A DNA stretch of 64,000 nucleotides, taken from an uncultured Pirellulaceae bacterium (GTDB lineage: Bacteria > Planctomycetota > Planctomycetia > Pirellulales > Pirellulaceae). The stretch spans positions 1 to 64,000 of the forward strand of contig CALHPU010000035.1 in assembly GCA_938036435.1 (NCBI GenBank). The letters are read 5' to 3'. Both the position numbers and the translations under genes were made by a program. The notes under the pieces were generated by a model, which did no database searches, had not been told where the DNA came from, and saw only the letters and a program-made list of their open reading frames with translations. This document shows positions 30,125 to 39,896 of the stretch, one piece after another (the first letter of the stretch is position 1; every line of letters starts with the position of its first letter).

Positions 30125-30646
30125 ATGAAGCCGGACGATGCCGTCTCAATGAAGACCAAAACCGAATTTGAATCAAAGAAAGCGGCAAAGGAGGCGAGAT
30201 ACTTGAGCCTCGACCAGTGGTTCAAAAAGTATCGCGTTCCGTATCGAGGCGAGCCGGGGATCGAGTTTCGCGGCGAGGAGTATTTTCGCGAATTTCAAGC
30301 CGAAGAGCTGTTTTCGAAGTCAAAGGGAGCGAAAGAGATCGGCCCTTTGAAACTTGGCGCTCAATCGGTTGGGCAGAAGAAGTACCGCACGGTTCGGTTC
30401 CAAGTCTACCGCGAATCTGACTTCATTCTTGAGGAGAAGATCGTCCGGAAAATCGAGCCTGCGAGGACAATCGACCTGATTGACGCGATCGCAAAAGTCA
30501 ACGACACCGCCGTCGGAGGAGGTGTTGGTGGAACTGGAGTACGCAAATTCGTTCAAGAGCGACATTGCCGCAGAGGAACAATTGGGGGAATTGTCGCCTT
30601 ACATGTGCCCAGATTGCGACGGACAGATGTGGCGGTCCAAAGTTGA
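30125..30646 (+). pseudogene. 'SKSKG' family protein, copy 2, truncated and joined out of frame to a CheB-like tail
   Basis: 'AEELFSKSKGAKEIGPLKLGAQSVGQKKYRTVRFQVYRESDFILEEK..RKIEPARTIDL' matches copy 1; after ~30510 the reading frame is out-of-frame CheB-tail DNA. Confidence 0.65.
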
Positions 30647-30899
30647 CGCTGTGCCGCGGTTCCGTTGTCACGTTGGCCATGCTCATACGCTACGATCGCT
30701 TGGAGCGGCTCAGTCCAAGGTGACGGAGAAATCCGATTGGACAACGTTCAGAATGCTGCAAGAGCAAGTGCGAACCTTCAGGCAAATGGCAGAGCACGAG
30801 CGCGAACTTAAACGCCCCGATACAGCAGAGGACTACGACCGCCGAGCTGACTTGGCGGAGCAACGGAGCAAATTGATTCGAGATTCATTCAAGGACTAA
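30480..30899 (+). pseudogene. Orphan C-terminal zinc-ribbon/helical tail of a CheB-type methylesterase
   Basis: 'LGELSPYMCPDCDGQMWRSKVDAVPRFRCHVGHAHTLRSLGAAQ' as in the C-terminal tail of stand-alone CheB proteins; catalytic domain absent. Confidence 0.6.
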
Positions 30900-31123
30900 T
30901 GGGCACCGCCTGATTATGCAGGCAAGACCACTCAAAAGGCTTCAATCTGATCTTCGGCTTGTTCGTCGGCACAAGTTTTGCAGTAGAAGTGGCGGAAGGC
31001 CAACGATCGTTACAACCCACCAGCGCTGACTAGCACCCACAAGCGTACTCTGCTGCGGGCTCAATCGAGGCAGTGGCCAAGCCGAAGCGACAACCAATAA
31101 TCATCAACAATCAGGAGTTAAAA

Positions 31124-31624
31124 ATGAGTCAGGAAAGTTTAACCGGCCCCGAAGCAAAAAAGAAAATCAAAAAGCTTGCCGAGTCGATCGACTTTGCGAT
31201 TTTGGCCACGAACTTGAGCGAACAACCATTTCACGCGGTCCCGATGAGCACAAAGCTTGTCGACGACAACGGGTGTATCTGGTTCTTAAGCGGCAAAGAT
31301 AGCGACCATAACCGTTACATCGAAGCCGAAGGGGTCGCTCATTTGATTTACTCGAAACCGGGCTCGATGCAGTTCATGGATGTGTACGGCAAGGCCACAA
31401 TTCACACAGAAAAGTCGATATTGGAAAAACTGTTCGGCAAGATTGATGAGATGTGGTTCGACGGCGTCGACGATCCGAACTTAACAGCGCTCTGTATCGA
31501 GCCGCAAGACGCTCACTATTGGGACACCAAACACAACAAGATCGTGACGATGTTCAAATTGGGTTCGGCGTTCGTCCAAGGCGAGCATCCTGAGGTCACC
31601 GTTTCCGGCCAATTGAACCCGTAA
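31124..31624 (+). CDS. Pyridoxamine 5'-phosphate oxidase-fold general stress protein (26-like)
   Basis: SD caggag; 'FAILATNLSEQPFHAVPMSTKLVDDNGCIWFLSGKDSDH...HYWDT'. Confidence 0.88.
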   Translation: MSQESLTGPEAKKKIKKLAESIDFAILATNLSEQPFHAVPMSTKLVDDNGCIWFLSGKDSDHNRYIEAEGVAHLIYSKPGSMQFMDVYGKATIHTEKSILEKLFGKIDEMWFDGVDDPNLTALCIEPQDAHYWDTKHNKIVTMFKLGSAFVQGEHPEVTVSGQLNP

Positions 31625-31627
31625 GAC

Positions 31628-32227
31628 TTGTTTGCGTTTGCAATGCCATATATCGACCGAGCGATGCCCGAGCCGACCGAAGTTCTGAAATCAGACGTGC
31701 GTAGTGATCAGCCGAATCTCGCGTGGGTTGAACAAGCCACCGACCTTTTGGATACCAAGTTTACTATTCCCGGCACCAAGATTAAGTTCGGTGCCGATTT
31801 CATTCTCGGTATGTTTCCCGGTGTTGGCGATGTCGTCAGCCTCGCCTTTTCTGGCGTCCTCGTTTCCATCATTGCAAAGCACGGCGCAAGCAAGCTGCTT
31901 GTGGCTCGCATGCTGATTAACGTTTTTCTGGATGCGGTCGTCGGCTCGATTCCGATCTTAGGCAACGTCTTCGATCTGTTTTATAAAGCCAACCATCGGA
32001 ACATGATTCTGATGCGGCAGTACTATCAGGAAGGCAAGCACTCAGGCAGTGTTTGGCCGCTGGTGATCGGAGTAATCGCCATCACCTTGCTGTTGATCGG
32101 ATTCCTAACTTGGGCGTTGATCCAACTGATCGGATGGGCGTGGGCCCTTGCGGCAAGTCAGCCGTTGGCATGGAGTTTGCTTTTATCGCGTCAACTGCTG
32201 ATAGATTTCTACGCTCAGCCCCCTTAG
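31628..32227 (+). CDS. DUF4112 membrane protein
   Basis: 'LLDTKFTIPGTKIKFGADFILGMFPGVGDVVSLAFSGVLVSIIAKHGASKLLVARMLINVFLDAVVGSIPILGNVFDLFYKAN'. Confidence 0.88.
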   Translation: MFAFAMPYIDRAMPEPTEVLKSDVRSDQPNLAWVEQATDLLDTKFTIPGTKIKFGADFILGMFPGVGDVVSLAFSGVLVSIIAKHGASKLLVARMLINVFLDAVVGSIPILGNVFDLFYKANHRNMILMRQYYQEGKHSGSVWPLVIGVIAITLLLIGFLTWALIQLIGWAWALAASQPLAWSLLLSRQLLIDFYAQPP

Positions 32228-32322
32228 CCTCTAAAGGGCTGGCGAACGGAAAGTGTCAGCGCATTATACCAACCGATTAACCAACCAATCCAAGACATCA
32301 TTCATTTTAGGAGGACAACTCA

Positions 32323-32520
32323 ATGACAAAAACAGAAGCAAAATTGAGCGACATGTTTGCGTGCCAAACGTGCGAAACGCAAATTCAAGTGATGAAAAGC
32401 TGCGACTGCGAATCCGCCTGCGCAGAATTCAGCTGTTGTGGAGAACCGATGAAGAACATTACAGAGCCGCCGGTTCAGAATGCAGGCGATCAAACTATTG
32501 ATGACGGGCTAGAAATCTAA
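32323..32520 (+). CDS. Small Cys-rich (putative metal-binding) protein
   Basis: 65 aa; preceded by ggagga; 'CQTCETQIQVMKSCDCESACAEFSCCGEPM'. Confidence 0.65.
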   Translation: MTKTEAKLSDMFACQTCETQIQVMKSCDCESACAEFSCCGEPMKNITEPPVQNAGDQTIDDGLEI

Positions 32521-32594
32521 TCGAGAAACGGTTGGCCGTGCGAAGCTAACAAGCTTCTCTGACTACACACCCGCTCACACGCGAAAGTACTATC

Positions 32595-33773
32595 GTGACA
32601 AACGACCCATCCGACCAGCCAGACGATGAATTCAACTCGTTGATCCGCAATTCAATCTCTGCCGTCGACGACTTCATCGACATTCGCTGGCGGAAAATGA
32701 AAAAGCGTTTTGGCTGGGAGGGGACCCCGACGATTCAACCTTACGTCGGCTTCGCCAATGATGATTTGGCTTGGTTTCATGGCCGCGTGTTAACCAATCC
32801 ACCCAAGGAGCTTCCATCAGAGCGTGACGGCTGGTGGGAAAATTTAGCCAACATGTATCAGCGTATTGAAAGCGATGAAGTTCCCGGAGTCAGTGTGGAA
32901 ATCGACTTTGGCGGTAAACGTCATGTCGTTGTCACCGACGATGAAGGTTACTTTCATCTGGAAACCAAGAACACGCCAGATGTGCGCGGTCGCAATCCAT
33001 GGAGGCAAATTGTCATGCGAATTGTTGACCACTCGGCCATCACCGCCGAACAATCGACTGTGGTTTCTCGGATGTTGACGCCAGTGAAGTCTGCCTCATT
33101 TGGGATCATCAGTGACATTGATGACACAGTTTTGCACACCGGTATCACGAGCCTGCTGACGACAGCCAGATTGACTTTCTTGCACAACGCGCGAACCAGA
33201 AAGCCCCTTGCCGGCGTCGGCGCGTTATATCACGCTTTGCAAACGGGAATGACGCCAGATTCACCCGAGCAGAATCCAATCTTCTACGTGTCCAGCTCGC
33301 CATGGAATCTGTATGACTTGCTGGAGGACTTTTTGGACTTAAACGACATTCCCGCCGGCCCGATCATGTTGAGAGATTTGGGTTTTGATCAAAACAAATT
33401 CATCCAAGAAGGCCACGACCATAAGCTTGACAAAGCTCTTCGAATCATGTCTGCATTCCCCGACTTGCCATTTGTTCTATTCGGCGATTCTGGTCAGGAG
33501 GACGCGCATTTGTACGCCGAAGCGGCAACAAAACATCCCGATCAAGTCAAAGCGATCTTCATCCGCGACGTCGACCCTGGCGTCAGCACCGATCACGACA
33601 ATGCGGTTGCCCCATTTATCGAAAAGAGCGCTGCCGCCGGCGTACCAATGCACCTGATCGAACGAAGCGACCAAGCCGCCCAAATCGCAGTCGAGATGGG
33701 TCTCCTACCGTCGACAGCGGTAACGGCAATCGCAAAACATACCACCGCAGATCTCAATCGCCCCAAAGTGTAA
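32595..33773 (+). CDS. App1-family phosphatase (DUF2183, HAD-like)
   Basis: 'GIISDIDDTVLHTGITSLLTTARLTFLHNARTRKPLAGV', 'FVLFGDSGQEDAHLY'. Confidence 0.9.
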   Translation: MTNDPSDQPDDEFNSLIRNSISAVDDFIDIRWRKMKKRFGWEGTPTIQPYVGFANDDLAWFHGRVLTNPPKELPSERDGWWENLANMYQRIESDEVPGVSVEIDFGGKRHVVVTDDEGYFHLETKNTPDVRGRNPWRQIVMRIVDHSAITAEQSTVVSRMLTPVKSASFGIISDIDDTVLHTGITSLLTTARLTFLHNARTRKPLAGVGALYHALQTGMTPDSPEQNPIFYVSSSPWNLYDLLEDFLDLNDIPAGPIMLRDLGFDQNKFIQEGHDHKLDKALRIMSAFPDLPFVLFGDSGQEDAHLYAEAATKHPDQVKAIFIRDVDPGVSTDHDNAVAPFIEKSAAAGVPMHLIERSDQAAQIAVEMGLLPSTAVTAIAKHTTADLNRPKV

Positions 33774-34090
33774 CGGCGTTCACCTTTGCGAATCATGGCT
33801 TCCATGAAGGGATTTTCTTTGTCGTTGCTGACTTGGCGAAACGAGCGTGACCATTAATTCTATCGCTAAGCGGTGACCTGCTCACGCCGGTTTCAGCACC
33901 GCTTCAATGGGACAGGCAATCTGTGCAGACCTGCAATCTCTCTCCGCGTGTTCGTCACTACGACTCCAACGCTCGTCGACGGCAGTTGGCACAGTTTTTG
34001 CGTCCACTCTTCACTTTGACTAATCCGACACAACGGCGATCGAACGACCGTTTGACATCAAATCTGAAAACAACCATTTTGGAGCTACCC

Positions 34091-34717
34091 ATGGCAGAAA
34101 ATAATCTAACCGGAAAGCGCATTGCATTTTTAGTTACCGATGGCTTCGAACAAGTCGAGTTGACGGAGCCTTGGGACGCGATCAAGGAAGCGGGAGCCGA
34201 AGTTTCGCTGGTCTCGTTGGAATCAGGCAAGGTGCAGGGCGTCCACCACGAGAAGCAAGGCGATCAGTTTGATGTCGACGAGACGGTTTCGCAGGCGTCG
34301 GCGGACGCATACGATGGCTTGGTATTGCCCGGCGGTGTCTTCAACCCCGACGCGTTACGCGTGAATGAAAAAGCGGTTAGTTTCGTGCGAGACTTCTTTC
34401 AGCAAAGCAAACCGGTCGCTGCGATCTGCCACGGACCATGGACTTTGATCGAGGCCGATGTGGTCAAAAACCGAAAGGTGACCTCTTGGCCCAGTCTGAA
34501 AACCGATTTAATTAATGCGGGCGCTGAATGGGTTGACCAAGAGTGCGTTTGCGATTCGGGGCTCGTGACCAGCCGTAACCCTGATGACTTGCCGGCGTTC
34601 TGCAAGAAAGCGATCGACGAGTTCGCCGAAGGCAAACACGTCGGCCAGACCTCCGATAATCACTCGGTTTTGGCGACCATCAATGGTCCTGCAGAAGATC
34701 AACAATCGCAGGAATAG
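34091..34717 (+). CDS. DJ-1/PfpI family protein
   Basis: 'KRIAFLVTDGFEQVELTEPWDAIKEAGAEV', nucleophile elbow 'AAICHGPWTLIEA'. Confidence 0.93.
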   Translation: MAENNLTGKRIAFLVTDGFEQVELTEPWDAIKEAGAEVSLVSLESGKVQGVHHEKQGDQFDVDETVSQASADAYDGLVLPGGVFNPDALRVNEKAVSFVRDFFQQSKPVAAICHGPWTLIEADVVKNRKVTSWPSLKTDLINAGAEWVDQECVCDSGLVTSRNPDDLPAFCKKAIDEFAEGKHVGQTSDNHSVLATINGPAEDQQSQE

Positions 34718-34808
34718 TCAGCGTACGCCCCGCGGTGCAGACTCGCGCAACACAGCGACTGCGGCCGGAGGCAATTCAGATGACCCGATTCAGACGGCCG
34801 AAACGTCC

Positions 34809-35627
34809 ATGCCGAAAGTAAAGATGAATAGTGAAACCGTTTTGATCACTGGTGCTTCGTCCGGGATCGGGCTGGAGCTCGCCAAATTGTTTGCCGCCTC
34901 AGGTAGCAGATTGATCCTAGTGGCAAGAAACGAATCAAAGCTTACCGAACTCAAACAGCAGCTTGTCAATCAGCACAGCGCACACACAGACGTGATCGTG
35001 ATGGATCTTTCCAAAGTCGATGCGGCTGAAAAATTACGTGACGAAATTTACCGCCGAAAGTTGAGAGTTGACGTCTTGGTCAACAACGCTGGATTTGGTG
35101 AGCTCGGGAAATTTGCAGAAATTCCGATTGAGCGTCAGGTGGACATGATTCGGCTGAATGTGGTAACGGTTGCCCATCTGACGCGGCTACTTCTTCCCGA
35201 AATGTTGAAGTACAGGCAAGGCGGAATTCTCAACGTCGCGTCGATTGCAGCATTCTTGCCCGGCCCAAACATGGCGATCTACTATGCCACCAAAGCATTT
35301 GTCCTCTCGTTTTCTGATGCTCTGCATGAAGAGCTGATCGACACCGATCTCAAAGTCACTTGTCTATGTCCGGGGCCGACTAAAACTGGTTTTGCCGCCG
35401 ACTCAGGCATGGAAAGCACGACTCTATTCGAGGCTGGAGCGATGGATGCCGCAGAGGTTGCCAAAATCGGTTACGAATCATTTCGGAAGAATCAGTCCGT
35501 TGTCGTGATTGGGTTCAAGAATAAATTGCTGGCATTTTTGACTCGGCTGACGCCTCGATTCATCGCACGGAAAATGGTGAAACGAGTACAGCCCGGCGAA
35601 GACAGAGAAGGGAATAATATTGCTTGA
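34809..35627 (+). CDS. SDR family oxidoreductase
   Basis: 'VLITGASSGIGLELAKLFA', 'VNNAGFGELGKF', 'YYATKAFV'. Confidence 0.92.
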   Translation: MPKVKMNSETVLITGASSGIGLELAKLFAASGSRLILVARNESKLTELKQQLVNQHSAHTDVIVMDLSKVDAAEKLRDEIYRRKLRVDVLVNNAGFGELGKFAEIPIERQVDMIRLNVVTVAHLTRLLLPEMLKYRQGGILNVASIAAFLPGPNMAIYYATKAFVLSFSDALHEELIDTDLKVTCLCPGPTKTGFAADSGMESTTLFEAGAMDAAEVAKIGYESFRKNQSVVVIGFKNKLLAFLTRLTPRFIARKMVKRVQPGEDREGNNIA

Positions 35628-35792
35628 CGAACTGATATGGGGCTGAGTCGAGACCTGCGATTTACAAAGTTCGTAAAGCGTCTATCTGCACTACACCGAG
35701 GTGGGAAAAGCGTCGGCTCAACAGCAAAAATTCCTCACTGCAAGATTGAGTAGTCAACTTTCGAAGCGGCGTATTGATCGAATAGATGAACC

Positions 35793-35829
35793 AAAAAAGC
35801 CGTACTACACAGGGTAGTGCGGCTTTTTT
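35793..35829. terminator. Bidirectional rho-independent terminator between convergent genes
   Basis: aaaaaagccgtactacacagggtagtgcggctttttt. Confidence 0.85.
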
Positions 35830-35859
35830 CAAGTCGCCAAAGTTGATCCGCCTGGCCGA

Positions 35860-36033
35860 TTACACTGGAGCTTTGCCGCGTAGTGCATGTGATGCGGCAC
35901 TGAGCAGAAAGAGGACAATGAAAACAAAGAAACAAATCTGAGCGATCGACGCGAGCCCACCTGCCATTCCGCCAAAACCGAGAACGCCAGCGATAATGGC
36001 GAGTATAAATAGTGTGATTGCTGCATTAAGCAT
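35860..36033 (-). CDS. DUF1328 small membrane protein (YtjA-like)
   Basis: 57 aa not in the ORF track: [57 protein letters not shown]. Confidence 0.9.
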   Translation of the reverse strand: MLNAAITLFILAIIAGVLGFGGMAGGLASIAQICFFVFIVLFLLSAASHALRGKAPV

Positions 36034-36452
36034 TTAAGTACCTTTCAAGTTAACTAGATTTGTAATTTCGATATCAAGAGGTGCTGATATCTCATTTTGC
36101 CGAGTGCCAACCGCATTGCGTGCGTTGGGAATCTAAATCAGCAACACGCATGCCAATCGCTTTGCCCCAGTGCAATTCTCGTTCGACTTGGGCGTAAACC
36201 GTTGATCGTTCGCTGAGCGAACTAAGTGATGAACTGCACTTGAGCTCCGAAGTTGATTGCCGCGCAACCAGCCTGGCTCCGTTCCGCACAGAGATATTTC
36301 TATCGAGAGCATTGAGGCGGGGCTGGTCATCTTGAAATGCACAGGCGGAAATGGCACACCGGTTGCTCAGTTTTCTTGCCGTAACTAAGAAAGGGCGATA
36401 GGGCTCAGAGAACCGGTGACGCAAAACCACAGATTTTTTTGAAAGGACAGAC

Positions 36453-36857
36453 ATGCCGACAGATTTACCGAACCAAACATTGGTCGTTGTTACCACCGGA
36501 GCCGAAGCGAAACTATTTCGCAACACGGGTCAACCCGGAGAGATAAAGCTGAAGTCGGCAGGAGAACTGAGCCCTCAAGACCTGTTAGACGATGGGCCCG
36601 CCGGCGTTCGCCCTCCCGAGTCGTCACCTCGAGAAAACGATGAAGCAACGTTCTCAAAACAGTTGGCGGAATACCTCTATAAACAATCCCATTCTGGAGA
36701 GTTTCAAGACCTCGCAATCATTGCTGATCCCGATACGCTCGGCGAACTCAGACCCATCTTGCACAAGGAGGTCGCAAATAAAGTTAGAGTAGAAATAAAC
36801 AAGACGTTGGTAAACTCGAACACGAGTGATATCGAGCGAGCATTGGGCTCAGCCTAG
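36453..36857 (+). CDS. Host attachment protein family
   Basis: 'LVVVTTGAEAKLFRNTG...FSKQLAEYLYKQSHSGEFQDLAIIADPDTLGELRPILHKEVANKVRVEINKTLVNSNTSDIERAL'. Confidence 0.87.
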   Translation: MPTDLPNQTLVVVTTGAEAKLFRNTGQPGEIKLKSAGELSPQDLLDDGPAGVRPPESSPRENDEATFSKQLAEYLYKQSHSGEFQDLAIIADPDTLGELRPILHKEVANKVRVEINKTLVNSNTSDIERALGSA

Positions 36858-36880
36858 TCATTGAGTACCGGGAGTTAAGC

Positions 36881-37960
36881 TTGGTGACATCCACAAATTC
36901 ACGGTCAACAGCGGTAAATGGCACGGGCGGATCAAGGAAGCGTCGAGCCTCGCGAGCCGGTTTGCGCTACATCAATGATTTTGATTCGGGCTTCGCCAGG
37001 CGCAAGTGCGGACGAGGATTTACTTACCTTTCGACTCGCGGCAAGACGATCAAATCCGAATCGACTCGCAACCGGGTCGAGTCGCTCATCATTCCGCCGG
37101 CGTGGACAGATGTCTGGATCTGCCCCAAGTCCAACGGCCACATTCAAGCACGTGGTGTCGACGATGCGGGGCGGACTCAATATATCTACCATCCTAAATG
37201 GAGCGCGATCAGTCAGGCAACCAAGTTCGACCGGCTGCAACTTTTCTCAGAATTGCTGCCCCGCATTCGTCGACGCGTCCGCAAGGATATCAAAGGCAAG
37301 AATCTCTCGCGGCAACGCGTTTTAGCGTGTGTGGTTCGATTGCTTGATAAATCCCAGATACGAATCGGGAACGAGCAGTACGTCAAAGAACGAGACACTC
37401 GCGGCGCAACAACGCTGGCCGCCAAACACGTCGACGTTGAAGGTCCCAAGGTGTGTTTGGACTTCCCGGGAAAGAGCGGCAAGCGACAAGAGATCGAGTT
37501 CTCTGACGCCAAAGTTGCCAAAGTCATCAATCTTTGCGAGGAAATCGAGGGACAGTTTCTGTTTTGTTATCTCGACGAAGATGAAGAACAGACCGTCGAT
37601 TCTTCCAACGTTAACGATTACCTGAAAGAGATCAGCGACGAAAATATCACCGCCAAGGATTTCAGGACGTGGTGGGGCAGCGTCGTTGCACTTGCTGAAC
37701 TGGTTGGGCTTGATGAAGCGATGTCCAAAACACAGCGTAAAAAAGCAGTTGTTGCCGCCGTCAAGCAGGCGGCAAACTCGCTTGGCAATACGCCAGCAGT
37801 GTGTCGAAAAAGCTATATCCATCCGGCGATCCTTGCGGCAGCTGAATCGGGCGAGCTGCAAACGTTGATCGCCAAAGCTGAACGCTCGGCAACCACGAAC
37901 CGCGAGTGGACGATTGACGAAACGCGATTAGCGAGCCTCCTGCCTTATCTCAGCTTTTAG
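36881..37960 (+). CDS. DNA topoisomerase IB (poxvirus-type)
   Basis: 'RNRVESLIIPPAWTDVWICPKSNGHIQARGVDDAGRTQYIYHPKW', 'RIGNEQYVKERDTRGATTL', 'AKDFRTWWGSV'. Confidence 0.95.
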   Translation: MVTSTNSRSTAVNGTGGSRKRRASRAGLRYINDFDSGFARRKCGRGFTYLSTRGKTIKSESTRNRVESLIIPPAWTDVWICPKSNGHIQARGVDDAGRTQYIYHPKWSAISQATKFDRLQLFSELLPRIRRRVRKDIKGKNLSRQRVLACVVRLLDKSQIRIGNEQYVKERDTRGATTLAAKHVDVEGPKVCLDFPGKSGKRQEIEFSDAKVAKVINLCEEIEGQFLFCYLDEDEEQTVDSSNVNDYLKEISDENITAKDFRTWWGSVVALAELVGLDEAMSKTQRKKAVVAAVKQAANSLGNTPAVCRKSYIHPAILAAAESGELQTLIAKAERSATTNREWTIDETRLASLLPYLSF

Positions 37961-38133
37961 GTGGCTCCTTGGCACGCAGATTGCAGTCCTTCATCCGCGC
38001 GTAGATCGCGAGTGATGGCCATCGTTGGCTTTCATTGGCTTGTCGCGTGCGAGTACCACTTTTTGTGGCACCCTTCAGCGACCAAGGCCGTTTGACAGCA
38101 ACAGAAATTCGCAAATCTGGTCGGAGTTTGAAC

Positions 38134-38502
38134 GTGGAAGAAATTTTGCTTTTAATAAACCAGCCGCTGTTCCTGTGGTCGCTGTTTGGCGGAGCGGTGG
38201 CCCTAGTCTTGATCGACTACATCTTCCCGGTCGATTGGCCAGCCTATTTCGGTTACGCGTTGTTCGGAATTTTTATCGGAGCGACGGCCCCTTTGCCGCC
38301 TGCGTGGAGTCTGTTTGCGATGCTCGCGGTTTTCTCCTTGATGCTAACGCTTCACAAAGCCGTGTTCTCGAAATTTTTTACCAATGCTCCCAGCTTGGAG
38401 CGTCGACGAAACGTCGCTTTGGCTAATTCTAAAAATGTCGATCTAACCGAAGGCATGGACTCAGCAGAACTTAATTCAATCGCAAGCCGGGAGGGTAACT
38501 AG
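38134..38502 (+). CDS. Small membrane protein (NfeD-like topology)
   Basis: Three hydrophobic segments; start codon uncertain; abuts the next gene. Confidence 0.5.
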   Translation: MEEILLLINQPLFLWSLFGGAVALVLIDYIFPVDWPAYFGYALFGIFIGATAPLPPAWSLFAMLAVFSLMLTLHKAVFSKFFTNAPSLERRRNVALANSKNVDLTEGMDSAELNSIASREGN

Positions 38503-39355
38503 ATGCCTTATCGACAAACCAATCAGGCTCCAAGACGTCAGCGAACGGGGATTCTAGTCCGCCTCTTGATCGCCGGAGCAATTGCACTATTTTCAGTCAT
38601 CTCCTACTTCTCGATGGGTGATACGAATCCGATTACCGGCCAGACGCAGCGCGTTGCATTGTCGCCCGACCAAGAGATTGCTCTTGGCTCACAAGCCGCT
38701 CCGAAGATGGCGCAGCAACATGGCGGACTTCATCTCGACCAGCAAGCTCAACAGCGCGTCGATCGAATCGGCGCTGAGCTCCTGCAAGCGGTCGGAGAGA
38801 TCGTTCGGGACAATGGCGGTGATAACCCGTTTGAGTTTGAGTTTCACCTACTTGCCGACGAGCAAACGGTCAACGCGCTCGCGCTGCCGGGCGGACAGGT
38901 CTTTAACACGGCGGCACTTTATAAGCGGCTGGAATCAGAAGGGCAGCTTGCTGGTGTCATCGGTCACGAAATTGGCCATGTGTTGATGCGACATGGAGCC
39001 CAGCGGATGGCCAAGCAAAAGTTGACGCAGGGTCTCGTCAGCGGCACGGGGGTCGCTGGTGGCGGGGAGCAGTCAGCACAAATGGCGGCGGCGATCGGAA
39101 ACATGATCAACATGAAGTACGGTCGAGACGACGAATTGGAGTCCGACAAATGGGGCGTCGAACTCTGCGTTGAGGCTGGATACGATCCAAGGTCGATGCT
39201 CGATGTGATGCGGATTCTCGAAGAGGCCAGCGGCGGAGGTGGGCCTACCAAAAATGATAAGCACTCACCCCAAGCCGGCACATCGTCAGCAATACATCAA
39301 GGACGTTATCGAATCGGTTTATCCTGACGGATTGCCCTCTGGGCTCAAGAGTTAA
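38503..39355 (+). pseudogene. M48 family metalloprotease with a C-terminal frameshift
   Basis: 'GVIGHEIGHVLMRHGAQRMAKQKL' zinc motif in frame; after 'GGGPTK' the family C-terminus 'MISTHPKPAHRQQYIKDVIESVYPDGLPSGLKS*' lies in another frame (A5 run at 39250-39254). Confidence 0.8.
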
Positions 39356-39427
39356 CTCGGGTGGCATAGATTTTGCTGCCCTCATCTGCATTCCGATTAC
39401 AAAAACCATTTGCGAAGGAAGCTTATT

Positions 39428-39769
39428 ATGCGAACTTGTACACTGACAAAAGTCAGCCGGGCCGATGCTGAGCACGGTGATGATGGACAGACCTATTTGG
39501 CGCTTGGCGAGTCAATGGCGATGCGAATGTGGGACGCCGTTCCCGCCAATGACGGATGCGAATCGCCAGCGCGAGATTACGAGACAGTCGGCTACGTGAT
39601 TGACGGGCAAGCTGAGCTGACGATAGACGGTCAAGCGGTCATGCTGCTGCCGGGCGACAGTTGGGTCGTGCCCAAAGGAAAACCGCACTCCTACAAGATT
39701 GTGACGGCTTTCACGGCGGTTGAGTCGACTTGCCCTGCCGCGCGGTTGGTTAGGGACGACGAGTCTTAA
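39428..39769 (+). CDS. Cupin domain protein
   Basis: 'RDYETVGYVIDGQAELTIDGQAVMLLPGDSWVVPKGKPHSYKIV'. Confidence 0.88.
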   Translation: MRTCTLTKVSRADAEHGDDGQTYLALGESMAMRMWDAVPANDGCESPARDYETVGYVIDGQAELTIDGQAVMLLPGDSWVVPKGKPHSYKIVTAFTAVESTCPAARLVRDDES

Positions 39770-39805
39770 TCGCAATCGCAATCGAGTGACCAATTGCGAG
39801 CCCAC

Positions 39806-39862
39806 TAGTTACGGGCTCAACAGTTACGGGCCCACCAGTTACAGGCCCACCAGTTACAGGCC
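39806..39862. repeat. 15-bp tandem repeat (~4 copies) upstream of the GH13 gene
   Basis: tagttacgggctcaa / cagttacgggcccac / cagttacaggcccac / cagttacaggcc. Confidence 0.9.
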
Positions 39863-39896
39863 TTCTAGGCACCAGTGAATTTTTCTTTGTGGAGAG

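Noticed and set aside
39806-39862. Possible CRISPR-like array
   Set aside because: Units are 15 bp, contiguous, no spacers; a simple tandem repeat
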